A stretch of 64,000 nucleotides of DNA, taken from the NCBI GenBank assembly GCA_963708575.1, contig CAVPTB010000007.1, forward strand, positions 930,001-994,000, in the 5' to 3' direction. This document shows positions 36,747 through 45,238 of this stretch, piece by piece. The stretch is from DASVWZ01 sp963708575. GTDB taxonomy: Bacteria; Acidobacteriota; Terriglobia; Terriglobales; Acidobacteriaceae. The translations under genes were made by a program, and so were the position numbers. Position 1 is the stretch's first letter; the number at the start of each line of letters is the position of its first letter. The notes beneath the pieces are model-generated. The model did not search any database. It saw nothing but the letters and a program-made list of their open reading frames with translations, and was not told where the DNA came from.

Positions 36747-39056
36747 TTAGGACTTTAACAATGCCAATTCTCTCTTAATCTCTGCGGCGTCGTGGTAGGC
36801 GGGATCGATCTTTAATACTTGCTCGAACTGCTGGCGGGCCAAGGCTGGTTGGTTTGCTTTCGCGTAGGCGAGACCGAGGTGGTGATGAACCGCGGGATCG
36901 TCCGGCACTCTATTCTTCTGCGCCAGTTTAAGAGCTTCCTGAAACTGTCCGACAGCGGAAAGATAGGCTTTTTTCTCGTAGTAAACCCGTCCCAAAGTAT
37001 CGGCAACCCGCGGCGAATCCGGCATGCCGCGGTGGGCGGTTTGCGCGAGCGAAAGAGCGATGTCGAGATCGCCACCGTTTTCCAGCATGACGTGCGCGAG
37101 GTTGTTGGAAGCGAGCGGGTCTGATGGCTTTAATTCGAGGGCTTTCTGGTAAGCGCCCTGGGCTTTGTTCCAATCGCGTTTGTATTCGTACAACTCTCCC
37201 AGAAGCACCTGGAAGTTGGAAGTGCGAGGATGAGCCTGGATGGCATTCAGGTAGGTGGCGATGGCTTGATCGGTTTCGCCGCGCGCAGCCTGAACTTCAC
37301 CGAGTTTTACGACAGCGTCGGTATTGTCCTGATTCAGCTCAACGGATTTTGCGAAGGCGATTTCCGCGGCGGACAGATCCTTCTTGCTCTTGAAGAGAGT
37401 GGTTCCCAACAGATCATAGAAGTCGCTGTTGTTGGGAGACTTGGCAATCTGAGTGTTGGCTGCACTCACGGCACGATCGGTTTGATTCTGGGTCAGGAAA
37501 ACGTTGATCAATCCTCGCAGGGCATCGGTCGAATTGGGATCACGGTCGAGAGCTTGCTGGTAAGCCTGAGCCGCCTTGTCGTAATTTTTCTGAACCAAGC
37601 GAAGGCTGCCCATCTGGATGTAACCGACGGAACTGTTGGGAGCGACTGCGATGGCCTTGTTCACGTCATTTTCGGCATCGGCGAAGCGCTTGCGATTTAT
37701 GTAGGAGATGGCTCGCAGGGCGTAGCCATCCGGAACATTGGGCTGCATAGTAATGATCTGAGTGCAGACCTGTTCGAGCGTGTCCATGTCACCGCGGCGC
37801 AGGGCAGAGCCGGCCAAGGCTCGCTGCGCGTCCGACATGTCGGGCCGCAGACGAGCCGCCTCGCGCCATTCGCCTTCCGCTCGTTCGTCATTGCCTTGCT
37901 TGTCTAACGCGATGCCAAGCTGGTAGTGGGCGAGAGCGTTGTCGGGATCGTTCTTGACGACGGTCTGCAGAGTGGACACGGCGTCGTTCGCGTGGCCTTC
38001 CTGAATCTGGATCTGGCCGCGATATACGAGAGCTTCACTATCCTGCGGAGCGGCCTTCAGAATTTCTTCGTTCAGCTTGGCAGCTTCCGGCAGGCGGTTC
38101 TTCAGGATAAGAATCTGAACGTAGTTCTTCTTGACCTGGATGTCTTTGGGATGTTCCTGATAAAGCGATGCGTACTCGGTCACTGCTTTGTCGAGTTGAC
38201 CAGAGGCGAGATAGAAATCGCCTAACATACGATAACCGGTCGAATCGTTCGCGAACCTGGATTTAGCCTGTGACAGCAACTGTTCGGCATCTTGCGGCTT
38301 CTTTTCCGAAACGAGAAGCCGAGCCAGGAAACCATAGTTGTTGGGATTTTGCGGATCGGCCGCAACCACGTCGCGAAACTGCTGCTCGGCATCGGGAAGC
38401 CGATTCGACATCTGGTAAAAAACGCCAAGCAGAATACGGGCGTCGACAGCCTTCGGGTTCAGTTCGATGGATTTCTTGAAGCTGGCTTCAGCGGCAGTTG
38501 GCTGGTTGTTTCTGGCTTGCAGGGTAGCGAGATTCAGATAAGAGTCCCAGCGATTGGGGTCGAGTGCGACGGCCTTTTGCATTTCGACGACAGCGGCGTC
38601 AGGACTACCTTGAGCCGCGAGCAGGCTGGAGAGCGTGGTGTGGCTGTCGGGATCGTTGGGCCGCTGCGCCAGAAGGATATCGATCTGCTCTTTGGCCTGG
38701 GGAAAATTGTGCCCGGCGATCAGCAGGTTCGCCATCTGCTTGCGAGCTTCGAGATTGTTCGGCTGGAGTTCAATGACGCGAGACAGCTCCTGAAAGGCCC
38801 GTGGCAGTTGCTGGACCTTGAGAAAGGTCTGCGCCAGCATGAAATGCGCGTCGACGTAGTTGGGGTCGATTTGGACGGCGTTCAAAAATTCGATCCCAGC
38901 TTCCCGATATTTGGCTTGCTCAAAATACTGTTGTCCACTGCGAAAGTACTTCTGTTTGCGAACATTGGGATCGCGCGAACAGGAGGTAGCAAAGGAAACG
39001 ACGAGACACAATAGGAGCAGTAAACAGGCAGACGAACGCGGCGTTCTGGGTTGCAA
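36747..39056 (-). CDS. TPR-repeat lipoprotein (PrsT-like)
   Basis: The protein of about 769 residues has a lipoprotein signal (LLLLLCLVVSFATSCS, Cys as first mature residue) and then some twenty TPR units from end to end (for example YFEQAKYREAGIEFLNAVQI, YLNLATLQARNNQPTAAEAS). It resembles the TPR lipoproteins of PEP-CTERM/exosortase systems, thought to help assemble EPS or sorted proteins. Start TTG at 39056 is preferred because GAGG lies six bases upstream; a TTG at 39068 is the alternative. It is divergent from a secreted protein with a PEP-CTERM-like tail and heads the surface island that continues to the window end. Confidence 0.78.
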   Translation of the reverse strand: MQPRTPRSSACLLLLLCLVVSFATSCSRDPNVRKQKYFRSGQQYFEQAKYREAGIEFLNAVQIDPNYVDAHFMLAQTFLKVQQLPRAFQELSRVIELQPNNLEARKQMANLLIAGHNFPQAKEQIDILLAQRPNDPDSHTTLSSLLAAQGSPDAAVVEMQKAVALDPNRWDSYLNLATLQARNNQPTAAEASFKKSIELNPKAVDARILLGVFYQMSNRLPDAEQQFRDVVAADPQNPNNYGFLARLLVSEKKPQDAEQLLSQAKSRFANDSTGYRMLGDFYLASGQLDKAVTEYASLYQEHPKDIQVKKNYVQILILKNRLPEAAKLNEEILKAAPQDSEALVYRGQIQIQEGHANDAVSTLQTVVKNDPDNALAHYQLGIALDKQGNDERAEGEWREAARLRPDMSDAQRALAGSALRRGDMDTLEQVCTQIITMQPNVPDGYALRAISYINRKRFADAENDVNKAIAVAPNSSVGYIQMGSLRLVQKNYDKAAQAYQQALDRDPNSTDALRGLINVFLTQNQTDRAVSAANTQIAKSPNNSDFYDLLGTTLFKSKKDLSAAEIAFAKSVELNQDNTDAVVKLGEVQAARGETDQAIATYLNAIQAHPRTSNFQVLLGELYEYKRDWNKAQGAYQKALELKPSDPLASNNLAHVMLENGGDLDIALSLAQTAHRGMPDSPRVADTLGRVYYEKKAYLSAVGQFQEALKLAQKNRVPDDPAVHHHLGLAYAKANQPALARQQFEQVLKIDPAYHDAAEIKRELALLKS

Positions 39057-39225
39057 ATCTAACCTCAATTCGGACTATTTTTCCTCACCCTACAAGAATT
39101 CCGTGGCGAAGCAAAGTTACTTCCGCGCCAGATTCATGAGCCGACTGGACCGAAAAGGGCGGGGCAGGCGAAGGGGTGGAGATCTGCCATGGTATCTATC
39201 TCGCTTGTCTTCAATGGGATAGATG

Positions 39226-39243
39226 GTTGCAAGCGCTTGCAAC
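39226..39243. promoter_or_regulatory. Perfect 18-base palindrome in a divergent promoter region
   Basis: GTTGCAAGCGCTTGCAAC is its own reverse complement. It lies about 20 bases upstream of the -35 box at 39264, where a regulator could act on either divergent gene. The core resembles LacI-type operators (central CG) and also the site at 18093. Confidence 0.5.
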
Positions 39244-39263
39244 AGTTGCAGAAATTATCAACC

Positions 39264-39291
39264 TTGACAGATTCCCGGGGTCAGTTAGATT
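39264..39291 (+). promoter_or_regulatory. Candidate sigma-70 promoter of the PEP-CTERM-like gene
   Basis: TTGACA at 39264-39269 is followed after 16 bases by TAGATT (39286-39291). The ATG of the exported protein is 75 bases further on, with GCGAGGAG as ribosome site. Confidence 0.45.
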
Positions 39292-39365
39292 GAAGGCGGT
39301 GGCACAGGCGACTCATCGTCTGGCTACAGGTTTCCTCCCCCGTCAGTATTTGCGAGGAGACTTGA

Positions 39366-40073
39366 ATGCGTAAAGTTGTTTCAGGTGTTTTGTGGTTGGC
39401 GGTTCTGTCATTCCTATGTGCTGCGCCGAGCGCCTTTGGCCAGACTAACCTGTATTTGAATGACGCGGGCAACAACGTAATGGATGGTGTTTACGTTGGG
39501 CCCTACAACGCAACGATTGGCGGATCTGCGGGCCAGGTCATCTGTGATGATTTCCTGCACGATTCAAACGTAGGCGAATCCTGGCTAGCCAACGTCACGA
39601 CCCTTTCAAATCTGAGCGGGACGCGATGGGACGGCCAACAAGCCGGCAGCGCAAGTCTGCTGGGCGGTACCTACTCCACGCTGCAAGGCTACGAAGCAAT
39701 GATGTTCCTAGCTTCGCAGATGCTGGGAAACAAGAACAACACACAGGTTGGCTACCTGGGATACGCCATCTGGTCGATCTTCGATCCGAGCGGCGTCTAT
39801 AACTGGTTGGTCTCTCACGGCGACAAGGCTGCATGGGCTTCTGTGCAGAAACTGGCGGCGGGAGCGCTGCAAGGGACGTATTCGATCGCCCAGTTCTCCG
39901 GCTGGCAGATCTTTACGCCGACGAAGTGCCTGGCCAACTGCAGCGGCTACCAGAACATGCCCCAGGAATTCTTTGAGTACGTTCCCGAAGGCGGAGCGGC
40001 CCTTGGATATCTCCTGTTGGGACTGTTCTCATGTGTAGTGGCAGCATTCTATCGCCGACGGGTTGAAGCGTAA
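39366..40073 (+). CDS. Exported protein with PEP-CTERM-like sorting tail (VPEGG)
   Basis: The 235-residue protein has a signal peptide (VVSGVLWLAVLSFLCAAPSAFG), a globular domain with two Cys pairs (QVICDDFLHD; KCLANC), and a tripartite tail: VPEGGAA, a hydrophobic segment (LGYLLLGLFSCVVAAFY) and a basic end (RRRVEA). This layout is that of PEP-CTERM exosortase substrates, though with VPEGG in place of the usual VPEP. No exosortase gene is in the window. The domain ICDDF...GYEAMMFLASQM recurs in such exported acidobacterial proteins, as far as I recall. A strong terminator follows. Confidence 0.75.
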   Translation: MRKVVSGVLWLAVLSFLCAAPSAFGQTNLYLNDAGNNVMDGVYVGPYNATIGGSAGQVICDDFLHDSNVGESWLANVTTLSNLSGTRWDGQQAGSASLLGGTYSTLQGYEAMMFLASQMLGNKNNTQVGYLGYAIWSIFDPSGVYNWLVSHGDKAAWASVQKLAAGALQGTYSIAQFSGWQIFTPTKCLANCSGYQNMPQEFFEYVPEGGAALGYLLLGLFSCVVAAFYRRRVEA

Positions 40074-40104
40074 GCGCCAAGCCAACTCGAAACCTTTACC
40101 CAAG

Positions 40105-40144
40105 TCCAGACTCAGTGCTTGCGCTGAGTCTGGATTTTTTTCTT
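40105..40144 (+). terminator. Intrinsic terminator
   Basis: TCCAGACTCAG (40105-40115) pairs with CTGAGTCTGGA (40124-40134) around an eight-base loop, then a run of T. It ends the transcript of the exported protein. Confidence 0.9.
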
Positions 40145-40212
40145 TCCTACAGCATCTTCGGCTTCGACATGGAATGTGGCAGTTGGCTTGAGCGCGTTGT
40201 ATTCTCGGAGCT

Positions 40213-41556
40213 GTGCAGCACAACTTCTCTCCTGGCCGGTCGCCGACTCCGGGACTGTTTTTAGGGCTGGTGATCACGTTGGCCGCGGTGGTGGCCTACT
40301 CGGGCTACATCAGCCACCAGATCTCTGGCCTGCGAGACTTGCAGAACAACCTGGTCGATCGCAATCGAAAAGATTCTCTACAACTGCTTCGCATCCAGAA
40401 CGAAATGAATTTGCTCGCGCTGGCCATGCGCGACATGCTGGACAATGATGAACCGTATCCGTTGACAGCGTGGTCGACCCAGTTGCAGCGCATCCGCGCG
40501 GACCTGGACGATGCCCTTCGCCTGGAGCGGCAGTTTGCAGTGAACGATCGCACCCCCGAACAGACTGAATACCTGCAGAATTCGCTGAGCCAATTCTGGG
40601 ATGCAGTGGATCACACGTTTGCCATGGCTCGGGATGGAAGGGAAGCCGAGGCCCGGACGCAGATCCGGATTTCTTTGCAGGCCCGGCAGCAGGCGCTCAG
40701 TTCCGCGGTGGCGAGGCTCCTGGTGCAAAATAACGAAAGTGAAGAACAGGCCGCGGCGCGCATCGGACAGATCTATGACCGGGTTCAGCGCCAGGTTTAT
40801 CTATTCCTCACGGCGACGCTCACCGCGATTCTGCTTACCAGTTTGTATTCGATCCGTTCGAACCGGCGCCTCTTCACCCAGCTTGCGAGTCTTTCCGAAC
40901 AGCGGAGTGAACTGGCGCAAAAACTGATCTCCACTCAGGAAGCGACGCTGCGTCACGTCTCCCGCGACTTGCACGACGAGTTCGGCCAGATTTTGACTGC
41001 CATGGGATCGATGTTGAGCCGAGCGGGAAATCAGCTGCCTGAAACTTCGGCACTTCGAGCCGATCTGCGGGAAGTCTGCGAGATTGCGCAAGGCGCCCTG
41101 GACAAAGTGCGCAGCCTTTCGCAGGCATTGCACCCCATGATGCTCGAAGAGGCGGGACTGGAAAGCACGCTCGACTGGTACTTGCCGGTGGTCGAGAGGC
41201 AGGCGGGGATACGTATTTCTTACGAGAAGTCGGGGCCGAGATTCCCGGTGGATGGCAATGCTGCCATCCATATTTATCGGGTGTTGCAGGAAGCCTTGAA
41301 CAATACAGCTCGGCACTCGGGCGCAAACGCAGCCTGGGTACGGCTGCGCTTTCTGCCGGGAACCTTGGAACTCGAAGTGGAGGATCACGGCACGGGCTTT
41401 GTGGCACAATCTTCCAAACCCGGAATCGGACTGGTCGCGATGCGGGAGCGGGCGGAATTACTCGGGGGAAGCCTTCAGTTTGTCGAGCCCGCTGAGGGTG
41501 GAACTTTGGTCCAACTTAAGGTCCCAAGAGAGAAACTGGATTCGTATGCAGGATAA
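40213..41556 (+). CDS. Membrane sensor histidine kinase (NarL-type, HisKA_3)
   Basis: The 447-residue kinase has two membrane segments (about 15-37 and 195-213) around a helical periplasmic domain (about 40-190). The HisKA_3 helix carries LRHVSRDLHDEFGQ with His254, and the HATPase domain shows VLQEALNNTARHSGA (N-box) and VEDHGTGF / GIGLVAMRERA. The GTG at 40213 follows GGAG. Its stop overlaps the start of a NarL-type regulator, its evident partner. Confidence 0.92.
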   Translation: MQHNFSPGRSPTPGLFLGLVITLAAVVAYSGYISHQISGLRDLQNNLVDRNRKDSLQLLRIQNEMNLLALAMRDMLDNDEPYPLTAWSTQLQRIRADLDDALRLERQFAVNDRTPEQTEYLQNSLSQFWDAVDHTFAMARDGREAEARTQIRISLQARQQALSSAVARLLVQNNESEEQAAARIGQIYDRVQRQVYLFLTATLTAILLTSLYSIRSNRRLFTQLASLSEQRSELAQKLISTQEATLRHVSRDLHDEFGQILTAMGSMLSRAGNQLPETSALRADLREVCEIAQGALDKVRSLSQALHPMMLEEAGLESTLDWYLPVVERQAGIRISYEKSGPRFPVDGNAAIHIYRVLQEALNNTARHSGANAAWVRLRFLPGTLELEVEDHGTGFVAQSSKPGIGLVAMRERAELLGGSLQFVEPAEGGTLVQLKVPREKLDSYAG

Positions 41557-42175
41557 GATTTCGGTCCTGTTGGTGGACGATCACGGCCTGGTGCGGCGCG
41601 GATTTCGACGCATCCTCGAAGATGAGCCGGATATCGTTGTGGCTGGCGAGGCGAGTGACGGTCCGGAAGCGATACGGATGGCGGAGAAACTCCGGCCACA
41701 AGTAGTAGTGATGGACTGCGCGTTGCCGGGCATGAGCGGCCTCCAGGCGGTGCGGCAAATCCTGGACAAGAATCCCGAAATCCTGGTGCTGATTTTGAGC
41801 ATGCATTCTGAAGAGACTCTGGTGCGACAGGCATTCGAGGCCGGGGCGCGGGGATACATTCTAAAAACTGCGGTGGATTTGGAACTGGGCGGAGCGATTC
41901 GCCGGGTGATGGCGGGGGAAACCGTCCTGGATTCGAAACTCGAGCGGCCTGCGGCACTGAAAGGCGAGCGCAGCGCGGGTCTCACGCAACGGGAGCTGCA
42001 AATCCTGCAAATGATCGTGGATGGCAAGTCGGCGAAAGAAATCGCGGGGGCGCTCGACCTCAGCGCAAATACCGTGGCGGTTCATCGCGCCAACATTATG
42101 GAAGCTTTGGGAATTCATAAGACGGCTGAGCTTGTCGTTTATGCAATCCGCAATGGGTTGGTAAATCTACCGTGA
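41546..42175 (+). CDS. NarL/FixJ family response regulator
   Basis: The 209-residue regulator has an intact receiver (LLVDDHGLVRRG, phosphoacceptor Asp in VVVMDCALPG, Lys in YILKTA) and a LuxR-type HTH (LTQRELQILQMIVDGKSAKE, LDLSANTVAVHRANIMEALG). The ATG at 41546 lies inside the last codons of the kinase gene (11-base overlap); a longer upstream extension overlaps the kinase and is not used. It forms a two-component pair with the kinase, and its own stop overlaps the next gene. Confidence 0.92.
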   Translation: MQDKISVLLVDDHGLVRRGFRRILEDEPDIVVAGEASDGPEAIRMAEKLRPQVVVMDCALPGMSGLQAVRQILDKNPEILVLILSMHSEETLVRQAFEAGARGYILKTAVDLELGGAIRRVMAGETVLDSKLERPAALKGERSAGLTQRELQILQMIVDGKSAKEIAGALDLSANTVAVHRANIMEALGIHKTAELVVYAIRNGLVNLP

Positions 42176-43875
42176 ACCGCCGTTCGTTTCTGCGAGGAGT
42201 GGCGGCGGGTGCTATTTCAGGCTCGATGCTGTGGCGGGATGGGTTTGCAGCGTCTCCACCAGCGATGCCCGCACCGGGATTTCGGCTGGTCGATGTAACG
42301 GGCAAGGCCGGCATCCAATTTCGCCATAATAGCGGCGCCTACGGCGGGAAACTTCTTCCCGAGACATTGGGCGCAGGCTGCGCATTCCTCGATTACGACA
42401 GCGATGGATGGCAAGACATTCTGCTGATCAATGGGATGGATTGGCCGGGACACCGAAGGGAAGCCAGCACACTCAAGCTCTACCGCAACAATCGCGACGG
42501 CACATTCGCTGACGTTACCCGCGCGGCTGGCCTCGATATCGAGATGTATGGCATGGGCGTGGCGGTGGGTGACTACAACAATGATGGGCATCCCGACATC
42601 CTGGTCACCTGCGTTGGGCAGAACCGGTTGTTCAAGAATACGGGGGCGGGAAAGTTCGTCGACGTCACGAAGGCAAGTGGGCTGGGCGGACGACAGGCGT
42701 TCAGCACGTCGGCGTTGTGGTTCGATTTCGATCGGGACGGATTGCTGGATTTATTTGTCTGCAACTACGTGAAGTGGTCCGCCGAGCATGACGTTTTCTG
42801 CAGCGTCGACGGGAAACATAAGTCTTATTGCACGCCCGAGGCGTATCGCGGGGAGACCTGCTGGCTATTTCGAAATCGCGGAAACGGAACGTTCGAGGAT
42901 GTGACCGCCAGCAGCGGCATTTTTGATAGCAGTTCGAAGTCGCTGGGCGCGGCGATGCTTGACTACCCGGCGGATGGCTGGCCGGATCTGCTGGTGGCCA
43001 ACGATACTCAGCCCAACCGGCTCTATCGCAACCTGCGAAACGGAACCTTCAAGGATGTTGGAGTCGAGGCGGGCATTGCGTTTAGTGCCGAGGGTAAGGC
43101 GCGCGCAGGTATGGGAGTGGACGTCGCCGATCTCGATAACTCGGGGAACCTGGGCGTTGCCATCACGAATTTTGATAACGAGATGATCGGGCTCTATCGC
43201 GCCTCCCATGACGGGAATTACGTGGACGTGGCCACGCAGAGTGGAGTTGGGCTTCCGTCGAAGGACAAGTTGGGCTTCGGATGCCTGTTTCTCGATGCCG
43301 ACCTGGATGGTTCCATTGACCTCGCGGTAGTGAACGGACACATCGACGATACGGTCAGAAATGTGCGCAACGCCGGATACGCCCAATCGCCGCAACTGTT
43401 TTTGAATAACGGGAAGGGGATATTTCGTGATGTGGCGTCGGAAATTGGCGACGGATTCATCCAACCCAAGGTTGGTCGAGGATTGGCTTATGGCGACTTT
43501 GATCGAGATGGCGACCTTGATCTGTTGATGACTACGAATAATGGTCCGGCCTACCTTTACCGTAATGACCAGTCAGCAGGGAACCGGAGCATTCGCATCC
43601 GGCTGGTTGGAACGAAGTCGAATCGTGATGGAATCGGCGCGTCCGTACGGATCTTTCACGGCGACTCGGGTCAGTCTCGCCTGGTGAAAAGCGGATCGAG
43701 TTACTTGTCGCAATCGGAATTGCCCGTGACCTTTGGGCTAGGGAAGCGCGATAAGATCGATCGACTGGTGATCGACTGGCCTAGCGGGAGGACGGAAGAG
43801 TACAAGGACCTTGCCGCTGGCCACAGCTATGAATGCGTGGAAGGAAAGGGACTGACGAAGTCGGCGGGTTTCTAG
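42172..43875 (+). CDS. Tat-exported CRTAC1-like protein (FG-GAP/VCBS repeats, ASPIC/UnbV tail)
   Basis: The 567-residue protein starts MNRRSFLRGVAAGAISGS, a twin-arginine signal. The mature part has FG-GAP/VCBS repeats with Ca-binding loops (LDYDSDGWQDILLING, VGDYNNDGHPDILV, FDFDRDGLLDLFV, YGDFDRDGDLDLLM) and a C-terminal ASPIC/UnbV domain (NRDGIGASVRIFHG, LVKSGSSYLSQSE, LGKRDKIDRLVIDWPSGR). It is likely a secreted, Ca-stabilised beta-propeller. The GTG start overlaps the stop of the NarL-type regulator by four bases, so it is in the same transcript. Confidence 0.88.
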   Translation: MNRRSFLRGVAAGAISGSMLWRDGFAASPPAMPAPGFRLVDVTGKAGIQFRHNSGAYGGKLLPETLGAGCAFLDYDSDGWQDILLINGMDWPGHRREASTLKLYRNNRDGTFADVTRAAGLDIEMYGMGVAVGDYNNDGHPDILVTCVGQNRLFKNTGAGKFVDVTKASGLGGRQAFSTSALWFDFDRDGLLDLFVCNYVKWSAEHDVFCSVDGKHKSYCTPEAYRGETCWLFRNRGNGTFEDVTASSGIFDSSSKSLGAAMLDYPADGWPDLLVANDTQPNRLYRNLRNGTFKDVGVEAGIAFSAEGKARAGMGVDVADLDNSGNLGVAITNFDNEMIGLYRASHDGNYVDVATQSGVGLPSKDKLGFGCLFLDADLDGSIDLAVVNGHIDDTVRNVRNAGYAQSPQLFLNNGKGIFRDVASEIGDGFIQPKVGRGLAYGDFDRDGDLDLLMTTNNGPAYLYRNDQSAGNRSIRIRLVGTKSNRDGIGASVRIFHGDSGQSRLVKSGSSYLSQSELPVTFGLGKRDKIDRLVIDWPSGRTEEYKDLAAGHSYECVEGKGLTKSAGF

Positions 43876-43899
43876 CCACCGCTTCCTGCTAGCAGCTCA

Positions 43900-44955
43900 C
43901 TAATCCGCAGACAAAGCTGTAGCGTCGCTGCGAATGTGGGATGCCGACCGGTCGATGCGTGAAGAAGACTTCTTGACACCATCAGCGGGGTTGCGCAGCC
44001 ATTCACCAGCGATGGTCTCTGCTTGCAGAAGTTGTTCCATATCCATTGCGCGGCCAACGTTCTGGGTGGTTCGGGAAATAAATTCGCCGACAATCAGGCA
44101 CCAGGTGTAAGCCTTGGTCAGATCCGCAGCCGAGGACTTGCGAGCCATGTACATCTGAGCCAGCATCAACTGGGCGATGGCCGATCCTTGCTCGGCGGCT
44201 TTCTGGCATTCGGCGAAAGTCACGTCGTCCTGCAATGTGAGGTCGACGCAATTCTTGAGGAAATTCCTGAAACCCGATTGCGAATGAGTTTCGTGGCTCA
44301 AAGTCATGAACAGAAGTTCGACACGGCTGGAGACGCCTAGCTTGTCGAACACTCGAAATAAGTAATTCTTCACGGTGTGCTGGCTCAAGCCTAGCTTCTC
44401 TGCAATCTCCCGATTGGTCAGCCCTTGCGCGAGGCAGCGGACAACCTCAGTTTCACGCTTGGAGAGCAGGCTGAGGCCGGCGGCATCGACGGCGTGCACC
44501 TCGCGACTCGAGGAAAGAGCCTCTACCGCGATCGCCATTTGCTGAGTGTTGGCCCAGATCTGGCCCTGGTGAACACTACGAACGCTCTTCGCGAGCCGGT
44601 CGGTAGATTCATTACGGCTGAGAATGCCCCTGGCTCCGGCGCGAAAGGCGTCCAGAACCATCTCGCGCTTTGAGGAGTCGACCAACATGACAGCGCGGAC
44701 GGTGGGATGAATAGAACGGATGGCGCGCAGAATTTGGAAGCCGAGCCGGGGTTCTTCATCCAAAGTGGAACTCAAGACCAGAACGTCGATATTGCGTATG
44801 ACCTCGCGCTCGACCAGACCTTGCGAATCGGAATCCGAAGTAATGACTTCCAGGCCGCCGTCGCGACGCAGTGCGTCGGCTAGCAATTGAGTATGAATCC
44901 GGGTGTCATCGGCCACCAGCACCCGGATGGGTCGATCGTCTACGCTACCGCTCAT
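43900..44955 (-). CDS. LuxR-type regulator with pseudo-receiver and Sel1-like tail
   Basis: The 351-residue protein has a receiver-like domain (1-125) with the acidic pair VADD (16-17), but the phosphoacceptor position reads Ser in VLVLSSTLDE, so normal phosphorylation is unlikely. A LuxR HTH follows at about 170-230 (LSKRETEVVRCLAQGLTNRE, LGLSQHTVKNYLFRVFDKLG). The C-terminal hundred residues contain a Sel1-like helical repeat (AAEQGSAIAQLMLAQMYMAR, KAYTWCLIV), an uncommon addition for this class and perhaps a protein-binding module. It is convergent with the CRTAC1-like gene and divergent from the EPS operon. Confidence 0.85.
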   Translation of the reverse strand: MSGSVDDRPIRVLVADDTRIHTQLLADALRRDGGLEVITSDSDSQGLVEREVIRNIDVLVLSSTLDEEPRLGFQILRAIRSIHPTVRAVMLVDSSKREMVLDAFRAGARGILSRNESTDRLAKSVRSVHQGQIWANTQQMAIAVEALSSSREVHAVDAAGLSLLSKRETEVVRCLAQGLTNREIAEKLGLSQHTVKNYLFRVFDKLGVSSRVELLFMTLSHETHSQSGFRNFLKNCVDLTLQDDVTFAECQKAAEQGSAIAQLMLAQMYMARKSSAADLTKAYTWCLIVGEFISRTTQNVGRAMDMEQLLQAETIAGEWLRNPADGVKKSSSRIDRSASHIRSDATALSAD

Positions 44956-45140
44956 AGTCAGCTCCGAAGCTAAAAAAGGACTTGGGGACAGAAATAGAAA
45001 TAACGATCAAAAAAACGGTACTAAATAACGAACATTACGAGGTAAAAGGGGAAGCCTGCTTCGGGGGAAACAACCACAAGCTAGTAACGATGCTACAAAA
45101 CTCAGTGCGGGTATGCAAGTGCAATCAGTTTGCACACATA

Positions 45141-45182
45141 CCACTAAAGTGCTACTCCGAATAGTAACCCACTAAAGTGCTA
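45141..45182. promoter_or_regulatory. Two direct repeats CCACTAAAGTGCTA
   Basis: The 14-base sequence occurs at 45141-45154 and 45169-45182, 28 bases apart; its core CACTAAAGTG is a near-palindrome. The sites are about 40-85 bases upstream of the -24 box at 45224, a usual distance for enhancer-binding protein sites. Confidence 0.45.
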
Positions 45183-45221
45183 GGGATCGACGACGAACTT
45201 GCAGAGGGGATTGTCCGCGTG

Positions 45222-45238
45222 AAGGCACGTGCCTTGCG
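45222..45238 (+). promoter_or_regulatory. Candidate sigma-54 promoter of the EPS operon
   Basis: AAGGCACGTGCCTTGCG fits the -24/-12 consensus TGGCACG-N4-TTGC at all but the first position (GG 45224-45225, GC 45236-45237). The same stretch includes a perfect 14-base palindrome (AAGGCACGTGCCTT, 45222-45235), so a palindromic operator is an alternative reading. It faces the UpxY gene. Confidence 0.55.

Noticed and set aside
39111..39124. Possible -24/-12 element for the TPR lipoprotein gene (minus strand)
   Set aside because: Only the invariant GG and GC and the -12 TTGC fit; the -24 flank (GGAAG) is poor and such spacing is common by chance.
39218..39232. Second possible -24/-12 element before the PEP-CTERM-like gene
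   Set aside because: The -24 half is TGGGA, not TGGCA, and it overlaps the palindrome; the sigma-70-like boxes at 39264 explain the gene better.
44982..45164. Riboswitch-like hairpins in the region between the LuxR-type gene and the EPS operon
   Set aside because: No match to a c-di-GMP or other riboswitch consensus that I can recognise; hairpins here are short.
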